From assembly GCA_025363495.1 (NCBI GenBank), contig JANYDR010000276.1, forward strand, positions 1 through 6,124: a stretch of 6,124 nucleotides of DNA. The letters run 5' to 3'. The DNA is from Cyclobacteriaceae bacterium. Lineage in GTDB: Bacteria; Bacteroidota; Bacteroidia; Cytophagales; Cyclobacteriaceae. Below the pieces are notes generated by a model, which saw only the letters and a list, made by a program, of their open reading frames with translations, did no database searches and was not told where the DNA came from. A program made the position numbers and the translations under genes. Positions 1 through 5,521 of the stretch are shown in pieces (the first letter of the stretch is position 1; every line of letters begins with the position of its first letter).

Positions 1-917
1 AGTTCAAATCAATACATGTAGCCGGTACCAACGGCAAAGGCAGCTCTTCGCACATGCTTGCTGCGATATTTCAATCGGCGGGTTATAAAACAGGACTATA
101 TACATCACCTCATCTGAAAGAATTTACCGAGCGCATTAAAATTGACGGTATTGAAATCAAGAAGGCAGCGGTTGTAAATTTTGTGAATCAACTGCAAGGT
201 CTCATGGAAGAGATACGTCCATCTTTTTTCGAAGTAACGGTAGCCATGGCATTTCAGTATTTCGCAGATGAAGAAGTCGATATCGCAATCATTGAAGTTG
301 GCTTGGGTGGACGCCTTGACTCCACCAATGTGATCACTCCCGAACTTTCATTGATCACCAATATCAGTTTTGATCATCAGAATTTGCTAGGCGATAGTCT
401 GGAACTAATAGCGGGGGAGAAGGCCGGAATTATAAAGAGAGGTATACCAGTAATAATAAGTGAGCGACAGACTTCAGTCCAAAATGTATTTATTGCAAAG
501 GCAAACCATGAGAATTCTGATATTTCATTCGCTTCGGATCATATTCAATTAAGAAAAGAATCGGAGGAGTTTGTCGCTTTAAAAGACGGCAAGCCATGGT
601 TAAAACTAAATCCGCAGCTAAAAGGAAATTATCAGCAGAAAAACATTCCGGGTGTTTTGGCGGCTGTCTTACAGATGCGAAATGTGGGATTTGAAATTTC
701 AGATGAAGCTGCTCAGAAAGGAATTTCAGAAGTAGTTACCCTCACTGGATTGAAAGGAAGATGGCAAAGGCTTGGTGAAAACCCTTTGACGATTTGTGAT
801 ACCGGCCATAATCCGGATGGTATACGAGAAGTTGTGGAACAGATAAGGTCTACTCCGCATAATCATTTGTACTTTGTATTTGGCGTTGTGGGTTGCCCAA
901 CTCATCGCAAAGTCTGA
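1..917 (+). CDS. folC: Bifunctional folylpolyglutamate/dihydrofolate synthase, middle part only (broken gene)
   Basis: FolC adds glutamate to dihydropteroate and to folates in the cytoplasm, using ATP. The reading frame is open from the window edge (first full codon at 3) and begins FKSIHVAGTNGKGS, the ATP-binding loop (GTNGKGS at 24-44). TSPHLKEF follows, then the Mur-ligase-type EVGLGGRLDSTN (about 294-329), GEKAGII, KGRW (753-764) and DTGHNPDG (798-821). Homology stops at FVFGVV (to 890). The family normally continues with about 75-85 more residues of C-terminal domain. Here the frame runs into unrelated codons (GCPTHRKV) and stops at 915-917. Those codons are the reverse complement of this gene's own N-terminal part (see 883-1041). 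An ATG at 54 is not a real start, because the P-loop lies before it. As it stands the piece lacks both termini and cannot encode a working enzyme. Identity is very sure; the cause of the break is not. Confidence 0.93.
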   Translation, partial: FKSIHVAGTNGKGSSSHMLAAIFQSAGYKTGLYTSPHLKEFTERIKIDGIEIKKAAVVNFVNQLQGLMEEIRPSFFEVTVAMAFQYFADEEVDIAIIEVGLGGRLDSTNVITPELSLITNISFDHQNLLGDSLELIAGEKAGIIKRGIPVIISERQTSVQNVFIAKANHENSDISFASDHIQLRKESEEFVALKDGKPWLKLNPQLKGNYQQKNIPGVLAAVLQMRNVGFEISDEAAQKGISEVVTLTGLKGRWQRLGENPLTICDTGHNPDGIREVVEQIRSTPHNHLYFVFGVVGCPTHRKV

Positions 918-1041
918 TCGTATTGTCTAAATTATTTTTATAGGCGGGAGCACCAATTCTCTGAAACATGGGAAGTGTTTCGTAGAGATAATCCAGGGCC
1001 TGTTGATAGTTACTTGCAATCACGGCTGTTTGTTTAACCAT
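850..1041 (-). CDS. folC: N-terminal fragment of folC, in opposite orientation to the rest of the gene
   Basis: The - strand frame starting at ATG 1041 encodes NYQQALDYLYETLPMFQRIG, then APAYKNNLDNTIRLCDELGNPQ. This is the typical Bacteroidota FolC N-terminus, which precedes (K)FKSIHVAGTNGKGS. The genuine part is about 53 codons (1041 to about 883, ending GNPQR). The remaining codons to 850 are antisense of the + strand folC piece and are meaningless. GNPQR plus the window's first residues (K)FKSIHVAG would restore the family spacing exactly, so this piece and the piece beginning at 1 are adjacent parts of one gene. The start at 1041 is preferred because a TGA lies in frame at 1050-1048 and the next ATG is inside the conserved MFQRIG. 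No Shine-Dalgarno sequence is visible, as is usual in Bacteroidota. Confidence 0.85.
   Translation of the reverse strand: MVKQTAVIASNYQQALDYLYETLPMFQRIGAPAYKNNLDNTIRLCDELGNPQRQIQSTNDYAE
883..890. other. Junction between the two oppositely oriented folC pieces (8-bp shared sequence)
   Basis: The bases GCGTTGTG belong to both pieces. On the + strand they finish the codons of FGVV. On the - strand they read CACAACGC and finish GNPQR. This shared 8-mer is therefore microhomology at the join. Such short inverted homology is typical of template-switch chimeras and of microhomology-mediated inversions. It is too short to be a usual invertase site. Confidence 0.7.
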
Positions 1042-1132
1042 GAAGTGTCATAATCAGTACCTGATGCTTGTGCAATAATAAACTCCTGGCTTTTCATCCC
1101 GAATCGACCGGAAGTTGTTGCGGGATCTACAA

Positions 1133-1149
1133 ATTCAGCTTCGCTGAAT
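1133..1149. repeat. Perfect 7-bp hairpin with 3-base loop
   Basis: ATTCAGC and GCTGAAT pair perfectly around a TTC loop. On the - strand the centre reads GCGAAGC, a heptamer known to form an exceptionally stable mini-hairpin in DNA. It lies about 90 bp upstream of the folC N-terminal start and next to the heptamer repeat. No T-tract follows on either strand, so a terminator role is not supported. Confidence 0.55.
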
Positions 1150-1157
1150 ATTATTTC

Positions 1158-1283
1158 ACCACAGAGCACACGGAGTTCCACGGAGGAATAGACACGGAGA
1201 ATTCTGACTAATGAGAATATCGCTTTCAAAGAATAGACTCGGTGGATCTCTGTGTGCATTTCACTCCGTGATCCTCTGTGTTG
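1158..1283. repeat. Inverted cluster of CAC(A/G)GAG heptamers
   Basis: Four copies on the + strand (1160, 1169, 1179, 1193) face three reverse-complement copies (CTCTGTG at 1248 and 1274, CTCCGTG at 1264) across a 48-bp centre. The outermost parts pair best: CACAGAG-CA-CACGGAGT on the left against the complement of ACTCCGTGATCCTCTGTG on the right. The element can thus form a long imperfect hairpin. From memory, degenerate CACAGAG/CACGGAG strings are scattered between genes in many environmental bacterial genomes. Their function is unknown to me. I see no clear target-site duplication or transposase. Confidence 0.7.
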
Positions 1284-1410
1284 AGCTGCATTTAGCACAT
1301 CCATGCGCCGGGAGTTATATCGTAGACACCACGGCACTAAGAAGTCACGGATTAAATCCATTATTCCAGTAGATTTTCTTCGCGTAGCATACAGGACTTT
1401 CCCCATTACA

Positions 1411-1453
1411 ATAAATTAATAAAAAAAGCCTCCCGAAATTTCCGAGAGGCTTT
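1411..1453 (-). terminator. Rho-independent terminator of the barrel-protein gene
   Basis: AAAGCCTCCCG (1425-1435) pairs with CGAGAGGCTTT (1443-1453), with one mismatch and a 7-base loop. Read on the - strand, the stem is followed by TTTTTTTATTAATTT. It lies 18 bp past the stop codon of the gene at 2083-1472, so it ends that transcript. The + side has only TTTAAAT, so termination in that direction would be weak. Confidence 0.88.
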
Positions 1454-1471
1454 AAATAATTCCAATAATTG

Positions 1472-2083
1472 CTATTTACCAAACTTAAACAGTTTGTAGC
1501 CCGCAGTAAGCTGAAATACCTGATTCTTAATATCATTGGGGTTTGAGCCATTATTGATTTTCGACAATCCAAGATTATAACGGGCATCAATTGATAAGCC
1601 GAAAGGCAAATCCCATCCAAGTCCCATGGCAAGACTGATATCATTGTTCTTGTAAAAACTCTTTAGATCCGTTGTGCTTGATACTCCGTTTGCTGTTTGC
1701 TTGGCCTGAGCGGCGGTAAGAAAACCAATTTGAGGTCCTAACTGAAGATTAATACCAGCAACTGTATAAAGCTTTAATAAGATTGGTACGTTGATATAGT
1801 CAAAATTTTCATCAAAGTCTGATGTGTTTACTGAATATTTAGTTCCCTGTTTGGAGAACAAAACTTCAGGCTGAAGTCCAATCTTACCAAACTTGAAAAG
1901 AGCAAATGCTCCAAAATTATAACCTGTACGATTGTTATAATTTTGCCCGGCAGATTGACTAACATTCAAAGAGGCGAAATTTAATCCACCCTTTACACCA
2001 ACCGCTACTTCTGCCTGGCTATAGGCTGATTGCAATCCAGCTATCACTAATGTTGCTAACAGTAAAATTTTAATTTTTTTCAT
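1472..2083 (-). CDS. Outer-membrane beta-barrel protein (porin family, PF13568-like)
   Basis: This is a 203-residue exported protein expected in the outer membrane. The N-terminus MKKIKILLLATLVIAGLQSA is a clear signal peptide, with a likely cleavage at AYS|QA near residue 22. The mature part shows the alternating, glycine- and aromatic-rich strands of the small 8-stranded barrels common in Bacteroidota: VGVKGGLNFA, IGLQPEVLFSKQG, YINVPILLKLY, NLQLGPQIGF, GLGWDLPFGLSIDARYNLGL, and a last strand FQLTAGYKLFKFG. Length and motif order fit the whole family, so it appears complete. It is a single-gene unit with its own promoter upstream and terminator downstream. No ligand or transport role can be read from the sequence; family members are usually annotated only as porin-like or OmpA-barrel-like. 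The ATG start directly precedes the signal peptide and has an A-rich leader instead of a Shine-Dalgarno sequence. Confidence 0.9.
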   Translation of the reverse strand: MKKIKILLLATLVIAGLQSAYSQAEVAVGVKGGLNFASLNVSQSAGQNYNNRTGYNFGAFALFKFGKIGLQPEVLFSKQGTKYSVNTSDFDENFDYINVPILLKLYTVAGINLQLGPQIGFLTAAQAKQTANGVSSTTDLKSFYKNNDISLAMGLGWDLPFGLSIDARYNLGLSKINNGSNPNDIKNQVFQLTAGYKLFKFGK

Positions 2084-2108
2084 ATTGTTTTAGTTTGACC
2101 TAATCACA

Positions 2109-2140
2109 CAAAAGTAATGCCGCAAAGTGAGTTCCGGAAA
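2109..2140 (-). promoter_or_regulatory. Putative Bacteroidota-type promoter for the barrel-protein gene
   Basis: On the - strand TACTTTTG (2116-2109) matches the Bacteroidota -7 element TAnnTTTG exactly. A TTTC (2140-2137) lies 20 bp upstream, one base off the -33 TTTG. Transcription would start near 2102, giving a leader of about 20 bases before ATG 2083. Spacing and position fit, but the -33 element is imperfect. Confidence 0.5.
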
Positions 2141-2162
2141 TCAGGAAAAGCCTAATTCCGGA
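2133..2162. other. Hairpin over the acyltransferase stop codon
   Basis: TCCGGAA (2133-2139) pairs with TTCCGGA (2156-2162). The stem continues, after a mismatch and a bulge, through AGG/CCT to a 5-base loop (2146-2150). It spans the stop codon at 2143-2141 of the upstream gene and overlaps the -33 region of the next promoter. No T-tract follows on the - strand. It may stabilise or weakly end the operon transcript. Confidence 0.45.
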
Positions 2163-2689
2163 TTTCTACCGGTAATTGTTCGATAAAAGGCTGTAATTTT
2201 CTCCAGATCACTGGATAAATCCTCGCTTGTATAGAGTATATCTCCAACAATCACTTCCTTTTTTCTGAAATCAAATCCAACGGGAACTATGGGTACATGT
2301 GCTCCTTTCGCTATATAATAAAATCCAGTCCTAAGCTTATCGACTTTCTTTCTCGTTCCTTCCGGAGCCATGGCAAGAATAAACTCCGGGTAATGATTAA
2401 ATATCTTTACGACTTGCTCCACCATATCCTGGCTTGTTGTTCGCTCTACCGGATGACCGCCTAATATTCTGAAGAACCAACCGAATGGTGGTTTGAATAA
2501 CTGGCTCTTCCCGAGAAACTGTGCTTTATAAATCCGTAAAATACTTCTCGCCGCAACCCCCACCAGAAAATCCCAATTGCTTGTATGGGGAGCTACGGCA
2601 ATAATAAATTTTTTAATATGATGGGGCATCTCACCCCTGACTTTCCAGCCAAGTATTTTAAAGATCAATAAATAGAATGGACGGAACAT
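2141..2689 (-). CDS. 1-acylglycerol-3-phosphate acyltransferase-like protein (PlsC/LPLAT family)
   Basis: This 182-residue protein belongs to the membrane-associated acyltransferase family (PF01553) that moves an acyl chain onto lysophospholipids or related acceptors. Visible blocks in order: the catalytic H-x4-D motif in APHTSNWDF (His35, Asp40); GGHPVER (77-83), corresponding to the substrate-binding block; PEGTR (109-113); and VPIVPV (132-137). The N-terminus FRPFYLLIFKILGW is a short hydrophobic, probably membrane-contacting segment. It is somewhat shorter than typical PlsC (about 240), as are many Bacteroidota members annotated simply as glycerol acyltransferase. The true acceptor is therefore open: phospholipid, ornithine/amino lipid or other. 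The start codon shares one base with the hutU stop (TGATG), implying translation coupled to hutU. It is the last gene of the run before a hairpin and a new promoter. Confidence 0.88.
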   Translation of the reverse strand: MFRPFYLLIFKILGWKVRGEMPHHIKKFIIAVAPHTSNWDFLVGVAARSILRIYKAQFLGKSQLFKPPFGWFFRILGGHPVERTTSQDMVEQVVKIFNHYPEFILAMAPEGTRKKVDKLRTGFYYIAKGAHVPIVPVGFDFRKKEVIVGDILYTSEDLSSDLEKITAFYRTITGRNPELGFS

Positions 2690-4701
2690 CAGACAATCTT
2701 GTTAATGATAGCATCATCTGCAATGTGAGGGACCGTGATTTGTAAATCAGGATTCAAACTTTGTGCTCGTTGTATTGCATTCATTGCACCTTCATTACGC
2801 GCCCATGACCTGCGTGCAATTCCGTTGTTAACATCAAAGTGAAGCATGCTCAGAAGTCTGCGATCGGCATCACTGGACCCGTCCAGCAGCAAACCGAAAC
2901 CCCCATTGATTACTTCGCCCCACCCTACTCCACCTCCATTGTGCAACGATACCCAGGTCGCTCCCCGGAAGGAGTCGCCGATAACATTGTGAACAGCCAT
3001 GTCGGCTGTAAAGCGTGATCCATCATAAATATTGGACGTCTCCCGGTAAGGACTATCAGTACCCGATACATCATGGTGATCACGACCCAACACAATTGGT
3101 CCTATCTTTCCATCATGAATTGCTTTATTAAAAGCAGTCGCTATTTTCATACGACCTTCCGCATCAGCATAAAGGATACGGGCCTTTGAACCTACTACGA
3201 GATTATTCGCCTTCGCTGAACGTATCCAATTGATATTATCTTTTAACTGTCCTTGTATTTCTTTAGGGGCATCAACAAGAATTTCTTCTAATACATCTCC
3301 TGCCAGCTCATCGGTAGCATCAAGGTCTTCCTGACTTCCTGAAGTACATACCCACCGGAATGGACCGAAACCATAATCAAAGCACATAGGTCCCATGATA
3401 TCCTGAACATAGGATGGGTATTTAAAATCAATACCGTTCGTTGCCATAACATCAGCACCTGCACGTGAGGCCTCTAATAAAAACGCATTACCATAATCAA
3501 AGAAATATGTTCCCCTTGCAGTATGGTGCTTAATTGCAGTTGCTTGTCGTCGCAGAGAATCCTGAACTTGTTTTTTAAACTCTGCCGGATTTTTTACCAT
3601 CAAATCATTCGCTTCATCGAATCCAAGAGAAGCAGGGTAATATCCACCGGCCCATGGATTATGAAGTGATGTCTGGTCGGAACCTAAATCGACATTGATC
3701 TCATCGAAGGCAAAGCGCTCCCATACATCTACAATGTTACCTTGGTAGGCAATCGAAACCGCCTCCTTCTTTCGTTTAGCATCCGCTACTTTCTTTACAA
3801 GTTCATCCAGATTATCGGTAAGTTCGTCAACCCATCCTTGTTGAAATCTTTTCTGCGCTGCCTTGGGATTTACTTCTGCTATAACGGTAATGCATCCCGC
3901 TATCTTTCCTGCTTTCGGCTGAGCGCCACTCATTCCTCCCAAACCGGATGACAGAAAAAGTTTTCCCTCCAAACCTTCACCTCGCTTTGAAATTTTTCTT
4001 CCGGCATTGAGTAGCGTAATGTTCGTGCCATGAACAATTCCCTGAGGTCCAATATACATATATGAACCTGCTGTCATTTGTCCGTACTGCGTTACGCCAA
4101 GTGCATTAAATTTTTCCCAGTCATCAGACTTTGAATAATTCGGGATCATCATACCATTTGTAACAACAACACGAGGAGCATCTTTTGAAGAAGGGAACAC
4201 TCCCATTGGATGACCTGAATACATGTGAAGTGTCTGCTCATCCTTCATCGTTGCGAGATACTTCATTGTAAGGAGATACTGCGCCCAGTTTTGAAACACT
4301 GCGCCATTACCTCCATACGTAATAAGCTCATGCGGATGTTGTGCAACAGCCGGGTCCAGATTATTCTGGATCATCATCATAACCGCACCGGCTTGTAAAG
4401 TATGATATGGATATTCCCGCAAAGGGCGCGCATACATATCATACTCGGGACGGAAACGATACATATAGATGCGGCCAAACTTTATAAACTCGTCATAAAA
4501 TTCCTGTGCGAGAATCGCATGGTGCTTCGGATGAAAATAGCGGAGAGCATTTTTTAGCGCCAGCTTCTTTTCTTCAACCGAAAGAATGCTTTTGCGCTGT
4601 GGCGCGTGATTGATGGAAGAATCATATTCTTTAGGTTCCGGTAATTGATCGGGTATACCCTGTAATATTTCTTCCTGAAATGATAATGTTGTTTTTATCA
4701 T
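2689..4701 (-). CDS. hutU: Urocanate hydratase (urocanase), long eukaryote-like form
   Basis: HutU converts urocanate to imidazolone propionate with tightly bound NAD+, the second step of histidine breakdown in the cytoplasm. Signature blocks are all present: TYGGNG (128-133), YGQMTAGS (206-213), SGLGGMSGAQP (252-262), DLGSDQTS (338-345), FDYGNAFLLEA (401-411), GPFRWVCTSG (446-455), GRDHHDVSGTDS (539-550) and GATWVSLHNGGGVGWG (580-595). At 670 residues it is about 115 longer than the classic Bacillus/Pseudomonas enzymes (about 555). Its N-terminal part (LALKNALRYF, IYMYRFRPE, NNLDPAVAQ) resembles animal UROC1 (about 676). The catalytic-region cysteine of the short enzymes (C-x3-GPFRW) is not at that spacing here; Cys440 is two residues further away. 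The start overlaps the patatin stop (ATGA) and the stop overlaps the next start. No hutH, hutI or hutG is in view. Confidence 0.96.
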   Translation of the reverse strand: MIKTTLSFQEEILQGIPDQLPEPKEYDSSINHAPQRKSILSVEEKKLALKNALRYFHPKHHAILAQEFYDEFIKFGRIYMYRFRPEYDMYARPLREYPYHTLQAGAVMMMIQNNLDPAVAQHPHELITYGGNGAVFQNWAQYLLTMKYLATMKDEQTLHMYSGHPMGVFPSSKDAPRVVVTNGMMIPNYSKSDDWEKFNALGVTQYGQMTAGSYMYIGPQGIVHGTNITLLNAGRKISKRGEGLEGKLFLSSGLGGMSGAQPKAGKIAGCITVIAEVNPKAAQKRFQQGWVDELTDNLDELVKKVADAKRKKEAVSIAYQGNIVDVWERFAFDEINVDLGSDQTSLHNPWAGGYYPASLGFDEANDLMVKNPAEFKKQVQDSLRRQATAIKHHTARGTYFFDYGNAFLLEASRAGADVMATNGIDFKYPSYVQDIMGPMCFDYGFGPFRWVCTSGSQEDLDATDELAGDVLEEILVDAPKEIQGQLKDNINWIRSAKANNLVVGSKARILYADAEGRMKIATAFNKAIHDGKIGPIVLGRDHHDVSGTDSPYRETSNIYDGSRFTADMAVHNVIGDSFRGATWVSLHNGGGVGWGEVINGGFGLLLDGSSDADRRLLSMLHFDVNNGIARRSWARNEGAMNAIQRAQSLNPDLQITVPHIADDAIINKIV

Positions 4702-5465
4702 GCTAACATTTCTTCAAAATTGCTGTTGCTAAAATTTTCTTTGGTGAATTTATATCCAACCTCATAGATTTCTTTGGATTTACCAATATCGAATACAGTG
4801 TATTTATCAAGTCCCGGCGGTTCTATTACGATGTCGCACAATTGCTTGCTGCTCCAGGTAATAGCGCCAATTGCCATGAGCAAACTTCGTTCAATAACCG
4901 CCCTGGAACTAGTCGCATCAAAATTATGAGAAACAAGATTGCAATGAGACCCGATGACAAAATCACAACGTTCGCCAAGAGGCAACGAAGGAAGGTTATC
5001 GAGAATACCTCCATCAACGTAAAGACTGCCATTCAATGGCATAGGATAGAATATTCCCGGAATGCTACACGAGGCTAACACAGCCGGGACAAGTTCACCC
5101 TCATGAAAATAATGTATCTCTCCTTTTTTTATATCAGTAGCTGCTGCTGTGAATGGCAGCTTAAGCTTTGCAAAATCATTTTCTGGAAGATATTTATGCA
5201 ATAATTCTTTTAGTCCATCCATCTTTAACCATCCACCCACACCCCATGCTGGCCGAACAGATTTATAAAGAGACACATGCTGAACAATTTCAAAAATTTC
5301 TTTCGGCGAGTAACCATGTGCATACAATGCACCTACGATAGAACCCGCACTTGTACCAGATATTTCATAGAATTCAAGACCTAATTCTCCCAGCGCCTGC
5401 AACACACCAATATGCGCCACACCCCTCGCCCCTCCTCCCGATAATGCCAACCCTATCTTTTTCAT
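4698..5465 (-). CDS. Patatin-like phospholipase (RssA/YlbK-like)
   Basis: This 255-residue serine hydrolase of the patatin family (PF01734) would release fatty acids from phospholipids or other acyl esters. All catalytic parts are visible: the oxyanion-hole loop GGGARG (10-15), the nucleophile elbow GTSAG with Ser39, and the dyad aspartate in DGG (Asp151). Blocks typical of bacterial one-domain members are also present: ALYAHGYSP, FTAAATDIKKGE, VLASCSIPGIF and NLPSLPLGERCDFVI. There is no signal peptide or membrane segment, so it is probably cytoplasmic and unlike the secreted PlpD type with a fused barrel. The length is normal for the family. Its TGA overlaps the hutU start (ATGA), so it heads a coupled patatin-hutU-acyltransferase run. 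No Shine-Dalgarno sequence is evident before ATG 5465. The natural substrate cannot be told from the sequence. Confidence 0.93.
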   Translation of the reverse strand: MKKIGLALSGGGARGVAHIGVLQALGELGLEFYEISGTSAGSIVGALYAHGYSPKEIFEIVQHVSLYKSVRPAWGVGGWLKMDGLKELLHKYLPENDFAKLKLPFTAAATDIKKGEIHYFHEGELVPAVLASCSIPGIFYPMPLNGSLYVDGGILDNLPSLPLGERCDFVIGSHCNLVSHNFDATSSRAVIERSLLMAIGAITWSSKQLCDIVIEPPGLDKYTVFDIGKSKEIYEVGYKFTKENFSNSNFEEMLA

Positions 5466-5485
5466 TCTACTGTCTTCATCTTTTT

Positions 5486-5521
5486 ATCCTGTAAATCCTG
5501 CTAATCCTACAAATCCTGTTA
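5486..5521. repeat. Four tandem copies of a 9-bp unit (ATCCTGTAA type)
   Basis: The copies are ATCCTGTAA, ATCCTGCTA, ATCCTACAA and ATCCTGTTA, back to back. On the - strand they read as (T)NNCAGGAT units. The last copy supplies the TAA stop of the hydrolase gene (5521-5519), and the array fills most of the 53-bp gap before the patatin start. From memory, similar AGGATTNACAGGATT strings occur between genes in many environmental bacteria. Their role is unclear. Confidence 0.8.

Larger units (their letters stand above)
1042..1471. other. Non-coding stretch with repeats between folC fragment and barrel-protein gene
   Basis: This 430-bp stretch has no gene I can support. It holds a small hairpin (1133-1149), an inverted cluster of CAC(A/G)GAG heptamers (1158-1283) and the terminator of the barrel-protein gene (1421-1453). 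A - strand open frame runs through it (1406-1020), but much of its translation is repeat-derived (e.g. LRVYSSVELRVLCGEI). Its last ~45 codons, ending MKSQEFIIAQASGTDYDTSW.., lie outside the repeat and might be the remnant of a gene once upstream of folC. I do not recognise them. Confidence 0.6.

Noticed and set aside
54..56. ATG at 54 as the folC start
   Set aside because: The frame is open upstream and the conserved GTNGKGS loop lies before this ATG.
883..1041. Invertase-driven phase-variation switch in folC
   Set aside because: No recombinase gene is present and the shared inverted sequence is only 8 bp; a chimera or microhomology event explains it more simply.
1158..1283. CRISPR-like array
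   Set aside because: The repeats are 7-mers at uneven spacing in both directions, with no ~30-bp repeats, no spacers and no cas genes.
1020..1406. 128-codon - strand open frame as a whole gene
   Set aside because: Much of it translates the heptamer repeats and flanking non-coding DNA; only its last ~45 codons look possibly protein-derived, and its end overlaps the folC start.
1345..1644. 99-codon - strand open frame
   Set aside because: It runs through the terminator and the 3' end of the barrel-protein gene in another frame; its translation shows no domain pattern.
3742..3951. 69-codon + strand open frame
   Set aside because: It is antisense inside the highly conserved hutU coding region.
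4826..5078. Short open frames on both strands (68 and 78 codons)
   Set aside because: They are alternative-frame shadows inside the patatin gene, whose catalytic motifs fix the true frame.
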